Made by a program: the position numbers and the translations under genes
DNA from: Toxoplasma gondii ME49
Lineage: Eukaryota; Apicomplexa; Conoidasida; Eucoccidiorida; Sarcocystidae
Assembly (NCBI RefSeq): GCF_000006565.2
Contig: NC_031480.1
Location: 5,449,170 to 5,513,169 of the forward strand
Reading direction: 5' to 3'
Length of the DNA: 64,000 nucleotides
The notes under the pieces: generated by a model
Seen by the model: only the letters and a program-made list of their open reading frames with translations
Told to the model about the DNA's origin: nothing
Databases searched by the model: none
In this document: positions 45,335 to 56,822 of the stretch, piece by piece
Numbering within the stretch: position 1 is the first letter of the stretch
Layout of the letters: each line of letters opens with the position of its first letter

Positions 45335-46223
45335 CAGATGCATGTCGATATATAGGTGAATCTGCATCTGGTTGAAGAAGTTTAAACTGATATGGTGCGG
45401 TCAGAGAGATTGGCGTTCGCTTCGGTTTCAGGTGCTCGCGAACTGGGGGGCGACAGTGGTGATTGTGCCTCCCGAATTCGCCGTCGAAGAAGTGGAGGAA
45501 GACGAGCTCCACGTTCTCTGCCGAGCTATGCTTCTCAGCCTGCCCTCGGTTCAGGTCAGACAGACACTCTGCCCACACTCAGCTCTCTCGCACCTGTGCA
45601 TGCACTCTACTTGGTTTTGTCTGTATTTAAGATCACTCTCATTTGCATACATATACATATATACATATATATATATATATATTTATATACGTATATGTAT
45701 GTATATTTGTATGTATATGCATGTATGTGTATGTGTGTCCAGACGTGGATCTATAGAAGTCGAAAAAGCAAGTGTGTAGATGTTTATGTCACTGTGCAGC
45801 CAGAGACGTGATGGAGTTCTGCATTTATTTTTTTAGAGGGACATGCTCGTGCGTCTTATGTTCTGCGCGTTGATGGGCGAGATGTTTGGTTCGTCGATGC
45901 GCATACAGAGAAATCTCTTTCTCGCGATCGTCTCTCTGTGCCGAGATCTTCTTCGCTTCTCGTGCGACGGCGCGCGGTCGTCGCGGAAGCCACCGGACGG
46001 CGGCGGAGAAGACGCAGAGTCGGAGAACCCAGTGGAGACAGAAGAAGGCGAAGAAGAACGCGGAGGCGAAGAAGAACGCGGAGGCAAAGAAGAACGCGGA
46101 GGCGAAGAAGAGGAGACCGATTTGCTGTTGCATGCACTGAGTGCTTGGTTGGGACGGTGGCTGACGCCCGGGTCGCCGCCGCGAGTAGCTGCTGTCGTTC
46201 TGGAGCATTTTCTGCGTTCTTGA
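38751..46223 (+). CDS. OCRL/INPP5B-like protein: degenerate 5-phosphatase, ASH and RhoGAP-like domains (5' end unresolved)
   Basis: Supported exons are 38751-39294, 39572-40237, 40592-40939, 41097-41351, 41495-41651, 41971-42217, 43355-45111, 45432-45554 and 45837-46223. All internal phases agree and encode about 1494 residues; the start codon is upstream and unidentified. OCRL-type proteins dephosphorylate PI(4,5)P2 on endosomal membranes. The ASH domain is clear: [18 protein letters not shown], then [19 protein letters not shown] and [19 protein letters not shown] RhoGAP-like tail follows: [40 protein letters not shown] and [20 protein letters not shown]. Upstream exons follow the 5-phosphatase order ([45 protein letters not shown]), but the catalytic residues are replaced. 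Long Ser and Glu runs interrupt the domains. The family call is firm for the ASH and RhoGAP parts and inferred for the phosphatase part. Confidence 0.72.
39782..39795. repeat. Dispersed palindrome copy in an exon
   Basis: ggtgttcgtacacc lies inside the degenerate 5-phosphatase coding sequence (VFVHRT region). Confidence 0.45.
40976..41034. repeat. (TA)n microsatellite in an intron
   Basis: TA-rich tract between exons of the OCRL-like gene. A similar tract lies at 40300-40345 in the previous intron. Confidence 0.9.
42335..42560. repeat. TA/TTA-rich tract
   Basis: Irregular A+T-rich sequence with TATTATA units inside the 1.1-kb intron that splits the ASH domain. Confidence 0.8.
42640..43186. 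repeat. Compound minisatellite: 37-bp core plus variable (TA)n
   Basis: Nine copies of a nearly invariant 37-bp core that starts tgcatgtatattttg and ends gtacattcat. The cores are separated by (TA)n runs of different length (about 12 to 42 bp). The array lies in the intron between 42217 and 43355. Tyr/Ile-rich ORFs on both strands over it are artefacts. Confidence 0.95.
43847..43862. repeat. Dispersed palindrome copy in an exon
   Basis: ggggtgtacgtacacc lies in the long seventh supported exon of the OCRL-like gene and encodes Gly-Val-Arg-Thr-Pro. A related ggggtgtctcgacacc lies at 44918-44933 in the same exon. Confidence 0.55.
45250..45335. repeat. (TA)n microsatellite in an intron
   Basis: Two TA runs separated by a GA run, upstream of the exon at 45432. 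Another TA tract lies at 45650-45690 in the next intron. Confidence 0.9.
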
Positions 46224-47024
46224 TAAACGTGGAAAAGAGGAGGCGCAGTCGCGAGGAGCTCGCCGTCTTCAGGGGCATTTGTCGAAACGGCAAGAGACGG
46301 GCGAAAGAAGAAAAACGCAAGGGGGAAGCCGATGAAGGGGGAGTGAAGCAAGACGCAGGACGCAGAGACGGAGTCGCACGACTTCTGCGACTTTCAGCAT
46401 CCCCCGAAATCTCCGCGGACTGTGGTGGCGTGAGTTGCGTCGCTTTTATTGAAAAGCTGAAACCGAACAGACCTGAGTTTGTGCGGCCGGTCTCCGGTTG
46501 ATGCGAGAACAACTTGACGCATACTGAGACACTAATTCGCGTTCATGAACATGCTCGTCTCTTCGAACCTCCTCGATGGCCATCTCGTCGCTTGCCGCCT
46601 TTCTCCCTTTCGCTCTCGTCGTCTTCTCGTTCTTCGATTTCCTCTCTGGTCTCTCCCATCTCTTTTTCTCCGGGGGTTCCTGTTCTTCTCTCGCTCTCCT
46701 TCAGACGGTGCCGCGATGGCACCGAGTCACGGAAGACGACAAAAGGAAAGAGGAAGAAAGACCGGAAGCAAAGACTTGCTGAACGCTGACGAAATGTGCG
46801 AAGCGACAATCCAAATCTTAGAAAACATCCATAAGGATTCTTCCAATCACTCCTCGAGTAGCCTCCCAAACACTGCCCGTGCCTGGCTCCTCACCTGCAT
46901 ATATATAATTATATATATTTTATATGAATTTCTTTATAACTTGTCATTGTATTTCGGTGTACGTATGAATGTAGGTCAGTCTCTCTTTCTCTATACGTCT
47001 AGTTGGCTTACCCTCTCTGCAAAC

Positions 47025-47079
<55 letters not shown>

Positions 47080-47085
47080 CAGTCT
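47025..47085. repeat. (TA)n microsatellite
   Basis: Nearly pure TA run of about 45 bp with short flanks. Confidence 0.9.
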
Positions 47086-47785
47086 CTGTCTGCCTCTGTA
47101 TCTGTATCCGTCTCTCTCTATTTGTGTATGTGCGTAGATCTGTTCGCCAGTTATTTCTCTTTGTGGACAGGCAGGTTTCCAACTGTGCCTGGTTGTGAAG
47201 ACAGGAAGGAACCATCGGATGGGCCGTGTGAGTCTTGCTCTAACTTTCGACGTGGATATGCACCCGTACGCATTTATCGAATACAATGCGGAGGTTCTGT
47301 GGCTTCCCTGTCTTTGCGAGTATCCACCTGTAACGCCGAGCTGGAGCGGCGGTGCCTCCAGTGGTGACCGACGGATGGATGTTCGCGTTCCGGTTAACAG
47401 CGAAAGAAAACGAGTTTTCAGAAGCCACCGCGATCCGTGCTGTCGTCTCGGGAGGGAGCGTCTCTGCAAGAGATTTTTCGTCGCTCCTTCTGGGGGGAGG
47501 AGCTGGGACTCTCCGTGGCTGAGGGCGCTTTTTTGACCACAGCGAACAGAGGTGAACCTCAGTTTATCTTTGCTGCATGCGCCAGTTTGACAAGAAAACG
47601 AGGAAACACTCCCGCAAACGCGCACACCGAAGTCTCCGAGAAAAACGCAGAGAGAAGAAAGTGCAAAGAGTCGAGACACCGAAGAAAAACAAGAAAAAAT
47701 CGAAAAAAAATCCAACCTTTTTCAGATCCAACTTCCTTCCCTCTCCCCACACCCAAGCCCTTCCCCGCGTCATTCGCAGGCACAT

Positions 47786-47943
47786 AAATATATATATATA
47801 TATATATTTAAATATATAAATATATATATATATATACATATAAATATATGTATGTACGAACACACGTGAGAATACCCACGCATACATAAGCATACGTACA
47901 TACACAAGTATACATATATTTATATGTATATATATATATATAT
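47786..47943. repeat. TA-rich compound microsatellite
   Basis: TA runs interspersed with AAATA, CATACG and TACATA units. Confidence 0.85.
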
Positions 47944-48164
47944 ACTTGTATGCAGAGATCTCTTTGTTATTTCTTCTTTCTAGGCGTTATGCGTTGCTTT
48001 CTTCTTGCACATTGCTTCATTGCATCCAGCATATCGGGTGTAACTTGTTGCGTTGAGTCTCTTCAAGAGGTGATAAAAGGAAAGCCTTGTGTTCCACTGG
48101 TTCTGCGCATGCGGCTGGCTTGCCTCGCAACGCGGTTTTTCGCTTTTTGGAGGCTTTTCAAGCT

Positions 48165-50626
48165 TCAGAAAGCTCGCGTTCCACTCGGAGCGACGTTCTC
48201 CTCTCCCTCGCCCTCCGCAAAAAGGTTGGTTTCTCCACGAGGTGACGGCACGCTCGCGTTTTCTGAAAAGAGAAGCGACATGCGCTTCCCTTTGTCGGTG
48301 GATGTTGTCTTCTCATCACCTTCTGAGTTCTTCTCCTGTCCTCCGCTGTCTTGCGCTGCATCTGCCGTCGCTTCGGTCGCCTCTTCTTTGACCTCGACCT
48401 TCTCTGCTTTCTCTGCTGTCGGTTCGCCTTTCGCGTCCTTCTCCTCCCCCTTCGCCGCGTTCGCGGTTTCTGTCTTCTCGAGACGCTCTCGCTCGCATTC
48501 CTTCTTCGATTCTCGCTCCGCTTCGGCGCCCGCTTCCTCTGCGCCCTCTGCTTGCGGACCGCTCCTCTTCGCTTTCTTCTGCGCAGGTTCCTCCTCGGGT
48601 GTCTTGGCGCGCTTCGGCGCCGTCGCGCCAGCTGGACGCGCACCGGCCGTCTTGCCCTTCAGTGCGGCGAATCCGCGGACGCTGCGGTTCTTCTTCTTTT
48701 CCAGTTCCTTCTGTTTCTCCGCCAGCTGTTTGTGCATCAGCGACGAAGACTTCGTGACGGTGGCTCCGAAGAACGACTCCAACCGAGTTTGCGCCGTCTT
48801 GCCTCTCGCCTTCTTCAAGCGCGTAATGTAGTTCTCCACCCTCTGTTCGTTGAACTGGTTTTCCTGGACAACACACATCGTTTGATACGCATCGTTTGAC
48901 ATACATCGCAGGCTTCTTCTCGGTCGCAAGTCGGACGGACTCGAGTCGCCTTTGAACGGTTCAGGACGAAAGCTCTTTTTCTTCGCCGCTGGCCTTCGCT
49001 GTCTCCTCCGTCGAGAGACTCGCCCTCTTCTTCTTTTTCTTCTTTTTCTTCTTTTCTATCTGCTGTCTCTGTCGCTGTTTCCTCCTTCTACGCATGCGCC
49101 TCTTGAGTTTTCTCGCCTGTTCGCTCTCTCGCTTCTTCTCGCGTCCCTCCGCGCTTCCGCCTCGCTGCTTCGCTCCTGCCTTACCTGGACGAGGAAGGCC
49201 TTGAGTCCGTCGACGTCGACTTCTCCCCAGGCGACATGCACTCGGTCTGCCGGAGTTACCTCCGGGTGCCTGAAGAACTCGCGCGCCTCCTGGAAGCAGA
49301 AGCCGTCCGGGACCTTCTCCGGATCGACTACTTCGAGGATCTTCTCGATCGATCCATGTTCCTTCACCAGGCTGTACGCGGTCTTCGCGCCGACGCCCTT
49401 CAGCGTTCCGCAGTAGTCGCAGCCGCACAAGATGCAGAAGTCGATGAATTGCTCCTGCGAGAACTGCAGCTCCTCCAGCAGCGTCGGGAGGTCGATGACG
49501 AGGATGCCCGACGCAGTGGCCGACGCGCCAGATCCGCTCGCGCGCTCGCCGAAAGTCAGGTTCCGAATTAACCGCGTAGCTCCGAAGGTCAGCGCGTCGG
49601 CGTCCTCCGTCGCTGTCGCCCAGACCTTTCTGTTCTTCGTCAACTCCGCGCATTGCGCCTCCGCTTCGCATGGCGCCTCCACGACCGGCAGACCCATGAG
49701 GCGCAGCAGGCGCTTGACGTCCTCGTTGTGCTGTTTAGACACACGGACGGAGCGAACGATCTGCTTCCGGAGCTCCTCGACGTTTCCTTCTTCTCGCGCC
49801 TTCTCCGCCGCCTCCTGCGCAGACTCGCGAAGTTCTCGGCGCTTCGCCAGCTCGCCCGACTTCAGTTCCGGAGGCTTCCCGTCAAAAACATAGACTGGAC
49901 GAACGCCCTGCTCGAGCAGCCTGCGAAGAAACCGCGGGAAGCGCAGTCCAAGTCGGAGGCCAGATACGCGAGCCTTGACGCCCACTCCGAGACAAAGATC
50001 CAAAACGCAAAAACAGAGAGCGACGTTCTTCTCTCCCTCTGGCCTCGCGCATGCGCGTGGACGCGGGCCTCCCGGCATACACTCAGCCTCTCTCTAGAGA
50101 AACCGAAACCTCCATAGGCAGGCAAACACTGAAACAACAGAAGCCTCTGCGGGGATCCACACAGAGAGAACGATTGATCTCATACCTCCTCCTTCATCCT
50201 TTCATCCTCATCCCTCGAAATGACCAAAAGCATACATATAAACCTATATATCTATATGTACATATATATATATATATATGTATATATGTGTGTGTGCACC
50301 ACATAATTACAGGCACAGATCACTTAGGTCTTTTACAACTCTGTCTCCATAAAATCAAGCAAAGACATCTATGTATATATATATATATATATATATATTT
50401 ACCTGATGGCTCTGTTGAGCATTCCGGCGATGTGAGAGGTGCAGTCTCCCGCGTCGTTAGTGAAATTTCCGAAGGAATTTCCATCTCGAATTGCCACCAT
50501 GAACTGGTAGAGCGACATGGAGGCGTCGATCGCGATGACACGACCGGTGAAGCTGCCAGGCTCCTGTCGCTTGATTGCGCGGGGCGCAAAGTCGCCGACG
50601 AACTTTCCGAGGCCTTTAATCCCCAT
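48165..50626 (-). CDS. Flap endonuclease 1
   Basis: Three minus-strand exons, 50626-50403, 49920-49185 and 48863-48165, join in phase and give 552 residues (usual about 380). FEN1 removes 5' flaps during Okazaki fragment maturation and long-patch base excision repair. The start MGIKGLGKF is canonical. Metal ligands are all present: D34 (IAIDASMS), D88 (VYVFDGKPP), E160 and E162 (APCEAEAQ), D181 and D183 (TEDADA) and D243 (CGCDYCGTLKGVG). A short GSGASATASG insertion near residues 204-213 shifts the last ligand. A PCNA-interaction box QTRLESFF lies at 345-352. Beyond it comes an unusual Lys/Glu/Ala-rich tail of about 200 residues with basic clusters such as KKAKR, likely nuclear localisation signals. 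Intron 1 holds TA tracts. It lies divergent to the zinc transporter gene. Confidence 0.97.
50236..50400. repeat. TA-rich tracts in FEN1 intron 1
   Basis: Two (TA)n runs, at about 50255-50290 and 50370-50400. The second is directly next to the splice donor of exon 1. Confidence 0.85.
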
Positions 50627-51932
50627 TTTTTTCAGGAAACGCTGAAATGCGGTGACGCGCAGAAACCGAAGATCCTCAAACACTCAAGGAGCGGCGAAAC
50701 AACAAAGAAGCGACGCGGTGCTCTTCACAGACTCATACACGTACTTCTACTTCTACACCCTCCACCTCCTCTATAGAAATAGACATGCATACATATATAT
50801 ACATATATATACATATATCTATATATATGTATATATTTAAATGCACATAAAAACAAATGAATCTACATAGAGATGTATGTGAATAGAACTCCGGCGTATG
50901 TTGTTGAATCTCTCTGTAGTTTGTGGCTGCGTTGGAGAGACAGAGTCGGAGGAGTGAGGAGTCCAGACACAGTGGCTGGAAAGCAGGCGAGCAGTTGCAC
51001 AAAAGACAGAGAGATGTGCAGGGAGATCTCCCTCTGGCGGAAAAAAGGCAAGAGAGAAAATCGAGAGAGGGACAAAGACAGAGGCAGAAGACGAAGAAAG
51101 GAGACAAAGAGAGACGCGAAAAGAGGAAACGCGAGGCGAGGAAGCGCGAGACAAAGAGAGACGCGAGAGGAGGAAGCGCGAGACAAAGAGAGACGCGAGA
51201 GGAGGACGCGCGAGCACTGCGTTTCGCTGCACTCTTCCGATACGAAAAGAGAAAAGAAGACTGAAAGAAAAAGAAGAGGGAGAAGAGAGAAGAGGCAGCC
51301 GGAATCGAAAAGGAAAAAAGCGAGGAGGGAACCGGCGGCGTCTGCCCGCGCGGGTGGGTGTGGCGGGGAGAAAAGTCGGGGGTGTGTTCATGCCATTTTC
51401 TTGTTTCGTTTTCTCGCAATTTTTGCGCTTTCTGCGACCTGAGTTTTTTCTCGGAGACGTTTCTCCGCAAGGCTCTTTGATTTCTCGCGAGTTCTCTCTG
51501 GGTCCGACTGCGTCTCTCGCTGTTCTGTGGGATGAGAGATTTCTCGACGGTTTTCTCTCCTCGGCTCGTCTGTGCCTTCTGCTCGACGACGCTCGCAGAC
51601 TCGGAAGAACATCGAGACGCGAGAAATCCTTCGTCTTGAGCTCTCGAGGCGACGAAACTGTACGTTCACCTCAGGGAAGGCAAGTGCATTCGCCTGGCTT
51701 TGCGCCGACCGTCGACAACGAGACTGCGAGCGTCGCATCTCACATCTCTCGCGCGCCGAGAGTCTCGTCAAAACTGCATTGCTCCTGCACTCTGCGCCCT
51801 GTTTTTTTCTCCGCTCTCTCTCGTCTGTCCGACTTTGTTGTTTCCTCTCTCTTGTTCTGCGTGTCTTGCTCTTTCGCTTCCTCTGCTCTGCGTTCGCTGC
51901 CTCGCGTCTTCAGCTCTCGCCTTTCTCGCGCC
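50627..51932. promoter_or_regulatory. Divergent promoter region (FEN1 / zinc transporter)
   Basis: A head-to-head intergenic region with a TA tract at 50790-50842, then purine-rich sequence with repeated AGAGACG motifs (51110-51195). From 51390 the zinc transporter frame is open upstream of the chosen ATG for 181 codons, so part of this region could be coding if an upstream start is used. Confidence 0.5.
51110..51195 (+). promoter_or_regulatory. Tandem AGAGACG motifs
   Basis: AGAGACG occurs at 51110-51116, 51157-51163 and 51189-51195 within repeated aaagagagacgcga blocks. The motif matches the (A/T)GAGACG element described in Toxoplasma promoters. It lies about 500 bp upstream of FEN1 and 740-820 bp upstream of the zinc transporter ATG. 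Confidence 0.4.
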
Positions 51933-54900
51933 ATGCCGCGTTCCAAGAAGCGCGGCGGCGCAGCCAAGCCGCCCTCAGCGTTCTCCTCTCTGGTGTCGGA
52001 GATGAAGGAAATCCCTTCGCCTCGCTCGCGATCTCCGTCGGATCCGGATTCTTCTTCTCGTCCGTGTGCCTCTTTTCTCCGGTCTTGCGAGGAATCTCTT
52101 CGCGAAGAGGCGGCGACTGCAGCGACAACAGTGCCGCAGCTGTCGGCTGCCTCATCGAGCTGTTGCTCGCGCAGCAACAGCTCGTCGATGCAAACAGCCG
52201 AAGGTCGAGTTGTTGCGTCTCCCGATCTCGCAGAAGAGGAAGGCGTTTCCCCGTCCAGGCGAGTCCACAGTTCGCAGAAGCGCGGCAACGCAGGCGTCCA
52301 CGAGCGACGCGCGGAGGCGACCTGCTGTGCGCCGAGGGACAGGCATGGAGGAGACCGACCTGCTTCGTCAGCGTCTTTCCTCACCTGCGATGGAAGTTCG
52401 CGAGAGCTCCGCATGCAGAGCCTTCTGCCCGACGCGACCGGAGGTCGACCTGTCGCAGCAGCCGCTCACCTCGCGCCCTGCTGCCGAGTCCCGCCGAGCG
52501 ACGCTTCCACACCTCGAAGCCGCCTAGGCCAGGAAGGCCTCGAACGCGAACTGGCCTCCTTTCCCGAGGTCGACGAACACTGGCCTCACCGCCTCGCAGA
52601 GACGCACAGCGCATGCAGCCGCGGCCATCGCAACCCCCGTGCAGTCCAAAGGCACAGCCTCGGCGACTGCGGCCTGAGGGGTGGAGACACCCGACGATGC
52701 TGCAGCGGAGCAGAGAAGGCGAGACGGGAGAGCTGCTGCGAGGCCGACCGGACGACGGAGGCCGGAGAAGGACGCGAAACCGGGACTCAGCGCGCGCGGA
52801 GGAAACTCGTCATGGCCTCCATGGTCTGCTGCGTCTTCATGTTCGTCGAAATCGTCGCGGGCGTCCTCGCGAACTCCCTCGCCCTCATGACCGACGCCTC
52901 GCACCTCCTCTCCGACCTGTGCGCCTTCCTCATCAGGTGAGAAAACGCCAGAGACGCCGCGCGGACTCAGTGGAGACCGGCGAGAGAAGAGGGAGCGCGA
53001 GAAGGCGAGGGAGACAGAGCATACGCGAAACACAGAAAAAGAGAGAGAGAAAGAGGGAAGCTCACGTGGAAAGACGAGAAGAGAGGAAGAAGAAGAAGAA
53101 TTCAGCGGAGCGTCAGCCGGAACCGAGCAAAGGGGATACACCCAAGAGGCAGAGGCGGATTTCTGTCCTGTACAAGCTGCTCTGTCTCTTTCTTCTTTTG
53201 TCTCGTTCTCTCTCTCTTTTTTTCGCGCGGTCGCGCCCTCACGGCGCTGTCCGTCCGGAGCGGTCACAAAAAAAACGTTCGTCTCCGCCAGGTCGCCTGT
53301 CCAGATACTCTTTTGTTCCGTCCGCGCGCGTGTGTGTGCATGCAGTCTGTTTGCCCTGTGGGTTTCGGAGTTGAAGGGGAATCCGTCGATGTCTTTCGGC
53401 TACCACCGCGCGGAGATTCTGGGGGCGTTGCTCTCGGTATTTTTGATCTGGGTGTTGACGGCTGTGTTGATCTACGCGGCCTGTTTCCGGCTGGTGGATC
53501 CTCCCCAAGTCGACGGCGAACTGATGTTCTGGACGGCGCTCCTCGGGACTCTGGCGAACCTCTTCATGACGCACATTCTGAAGGTGCATTCGCATGGCAT
53601 CGGGCAAGTCCACGCGCACAGCTGCTGCGGCGAAGAGACCTTCGAGCCGCTCCGGAACCTCCAGGCCTCAAGCAGCAGTCCCGAGAAGCCGGAAGAGAGT
53701 CCGGCGTCACGGGCCTCCCAGGCTGGACGTCTCGCCTGGGATCCTGAGGTTTCCCCCGCCGGACGCGACGCAGAGGCCGGACGCGACGCAGAAGCCGGAC
53801 GCGCCGCAGAGGCCGGACGCGACGCAGAGGCCGGACGCGGTGGAGAGGTAGGACGCGGTGGAGAGGTAGGACGCGACGCAGAGACCGGACGCGGTGGAGA
53901 GGTAGGACGCGGCGGAGAGGTAGGACGCGGCGGAGAGGTAGGACGCGACGAGAAGCCGCGAAGGCCTTTCAGCGCCAGCAGTGCAGGAAGTACGGCCGCT
54001 TCTGGGGACATCTACGTCCGTCTCGAGGAGGACATGGACTCGGAGAGAAACTACGAAAACATGAATCTCAGAGCTGCGTACATCCACGCCCTCGGTGACC
54101 TCCTTCAAAACATCGGAGTGATGATCGCCTCTGCCCTCATTTGGTAAGAAGCGGCGGCCAGCGTCAAGCCTCGAGTTTCCGGAAAGGTTGCCGAGCCGAG
54201 CTCCACGCTCCACGACCTCGGGGAACTGCCAAGGCGATTTATATACAGGTCCTGCGTCGGTTTTTTAGTTGCGGTTTCTCGTGGAGACAGGCTGACAGAG
54301 AGAGGTAAAGGTCGTAGTGCTCCACAGGTTCCTCCCCAGTACGCATGCATGCATGCACAGCACAGAAAGAGACAGAGACAGCGCGGTGGATCGACAGGTC
54401 TGTCGAAAGCTCTGAGTGCGTGGACCATGTCTGTCTACTTGCGTGGACCGGCAGGGAGGTGCATGCAGAGAGTATGTCTGGATATGGAGAGAGATTGACG
54501 CAGAGGCGAAACAAAGAAGTTCATCAGGCGCTCAGACACCGAGACACTGAGACCCAGACAGGCATTGAAAAAGCGTCCGGGATATTCTCTGCCGGGGACG
54601 CTGTTCGCTTCTCGACTTCGCCGGGTGTTTCGCCAGCCATGCAGAGGCCAGAGAGAAAGATCTCTTCAAACGAACCTGGTTTGCCCTTCGGCGAACGATC
54701 AAGCGCCCCTGGTGTGCATGTCGTATAAATAGCCATGTAAACAGATACTCACAAATATATATATATATGAACGTGCATGTGTACATGTCCATGTACGCAT
54801 ATACATCTATACCTACATAGACATATATATATATATATATATATATGTATATTTATGTATATGTATAGGTATTAGTTTGCATGTTTCTTCATTTGTGTCG

Positions 54901-56021
54901 GTGCAGAAAGGTTCGCAGGGAGTGGGGGGATGCTGGCTTCTGGGAAAGCGGAAAAAAAGAGCAAAGTTGAAAGTCTTTTTTTAATGTAGCGGCGAGTTTC
55001 TTGGGGCGTTTGCTGCAGGTGGCGGCCGGACTGGGCTATCGCCGACCCAATTTGCACCTTCATTTTCTCCATCTTTGTTCTCTTCACGACACTGTCGATC
55101 CTCAAAGAAGTAGGTCTTTTTTTCAGTGCATGCATCGTCTTTCTGTCTGCGTTGGAAGCCTTCTCTCTCGTCGATGTTCACTGGGGAATGTGACACACAA
55201 GTCTCCAGCCGAAAGGGCAACGCGCTTCTGACTCTCTTCTTTCCCTGGTCGGACTACGCGGTTTCTCGTCCCTCTTCTATCTCGAATCTTTCTTCTCCCC
55301 TCTCTTGCTTCTTGTCTCTCTTCTCTCTTCATTCTCGCCTCTCTTTTCGCTCTCGTCTCGCTGCAGTGGTTCCGCTGCCTCTGCAGCATTCTGCGTCTCG
55401 GTCTGCGCAGCCTGTGCTTGGCCTCTCTGCGAGGGGGGCGCGGCGTCGCCTCGTCAGGTTTCGTCTGCTTTGTCGGTCCGCCTCTCTTCAGGCCTTGAAC
55501 GTCTTGATGGAGGGAACGCCTGTGGGGATCGACGCGCGAGCGCTGCAGGAAGATTTGCTGCTTCTTCCGGGAGTCGTCGAGGTCCACGATCTGCATGTTT
55601 GGTCGCTCTCTGTGGGGAAGCCTTCGCTGGCCTGTCATGTTGTCGTCGGTGAGGAGCGACTTGCGCAGAAACGCGAGAGTCGAAGGCAGGCGTCTCGAGA
55701 GCGCCCAGACGCCTCGCGAGGAGGAAAGAGCCTGCGGTGCCTCAGACGCTCTCGAGGCCGCGGCGGAGAGGCGTACCCACACAGCCGAAGCGGTACACCT
55801 CGCGGTCGAGCGAGAGACAAAGCCCTGCGCAGAGTGGAACCTGATGCGAAAGCGAAAAAAGACGAGAGAAAAAGAGACGTCGCCGACAGCGACACAGCCA
55901 ATGGATTCCCTTAGCAAGCAAAAGGCATGCAGAGACTTCGCTCTCGAGTGGGGGATCTCCGCCTTTCGCGGGTCTCGCTGACAACCTACACACACATGTA
56001 CATACATACCGATAAATATAA

Positions 56022-56055
<34 letters not shown>

Positions 56056-56822
56056 CAGTGAATACAGAGGAAGACGCGTCGAGAGATACAGTAGTCATCG
56101 ACCATGTCTCTATGTAAATATATATATATATATATAAATGTATTTCTTTGTCGAAGACCGTGCATGCATGTGTATACGGATTTCTACGAGTGTAGGTGTT
56201 CATGTAGACGATGTATCGACGTCGGTCTTGGGAGAGTTGAAATGTCTTGTTGAGCACCGTCTTGCGTGCGTCTGTCCATTTGTTTGTAGAAAATGAAGAC
56301 GTCGCCAGGAGCGTCTTGAGGAAGGCAACCGTTCTTTGCCAGCGCAAGTACGCGATTCTTCACACGACAATTCAGGTAAGCTTGCGACCAGTCTTCAAGG
56401 ACACTGCGCTTCGTTTCTGCTTTCTTCTCGGAGACCCGGAGAGGCGGGAGGCTTGCCTGCGTCTCTTACTCCGGCGTTCTCTCTCGTGGTCTGCTTCCTT
56501 TTCTGTGTCTTGTCTGGTTGTCTCTTTTTTTTCTCTTCCTCCTCGGTCTCTGACTTCTTCTCGCGGTTGTTCGCTCCCTTCTTCACTCCTTGTTTGCCTT
56601 CTTGTTCTCTTTCTCGCGGTCTCCTCCTTGCTCTCTTCTCGCGCTGTTTTCTTCTCTGTCTCGCTGCCTTCCTTGTGCTCTCCCTTCGCTACTCTTCCTC
56701 TTCTTCTCGGAGCGCGCGCTGTCTGTGGTTTCATGCAGACGGACTTTTCGTCGGACAAGAGGACCTGTGAAACTGAGGCACATCAGAAGTGCAGCGATCC
56801 CATGAAAGTTTTCCGCCGCTAG
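51933..56822 (+). CDS. ZnT-type (cation diffusion facilitator) zinc transporter
   Basis: Six exons, 51933-52936, 53346-54143, 55019-55109, 55492-55648, 56290-56375 and 56739-56822, join in phase and give about 739 residues. CDF proteins export Zn2+ from the cytosol into organelles by proton exchange. A Ser/Arg-rich N-terminal extension of about 290 residues precedes six membrane spans. TM2 carries the metal site H324-x3-D328 (ASHLLSD) and TM5 carries H582-x3-D586 (IHALGD). The linker FGYHRAEILGAL and the C-terminal domain ALNVLMEGTP, GVVEVHDLHVWSL and ACHVVV are typical. The TM4-TM5 loop lacks the usual His-rich stretch and has Gly/Arg/Asp/Glu hexapeptide repeats (about 472-537). I chose the ATG at 51933 (cgccATGcc); an in-frame ATG at 51390 is an alternative. 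It probably corresponds to the described T. gondii vacuolar ZnT, an inference from family and genus. Confidence 0.93.
53758..53955 (+). repeat. Coding 18-bp minisatellite in the ZnT loop
   Basis: Eleven in-frame units of 18 bp encode (A/V/T)GR(D/G)(A/G)E hexapeptides. Units diverge at single codons, so the array is older than the 20-bp satellite. Confidence 0.92.
54750..54870. repeat. TA-rich tract in ZnT intron 2
   Basis: Several TA runs separated by GTACATG and CATAGACA interruptions. Confidence 0.85.
56010..56140. repeat. TA-rich tracts in ZnT intron 4
   Basis: Two TA runs, at 56010-56058 and 56118-56140. Confidence 0.85.

Larger units (their letters stand above)
46224..48164. other. Convergent 3' flanks (OCRL-like / FEN1)
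   Basis: This stretch lies between the two stop codons. An open frame at 47195-47536 lacks any recognisable motif. TA-rich tracts occur at 47025-47085 and 47786-47943. I see no gene with confidence. Confidence 0.45.

Noticed and set aside
47074..47715. 213-codon minus-strand ORF and overlapping plus ORF between OCRL-like and FEN1
   Set aside because: Both run through TA repeats or overlap each other, lack motifs, and lie in the convergent 3' region of two well-supported genes.
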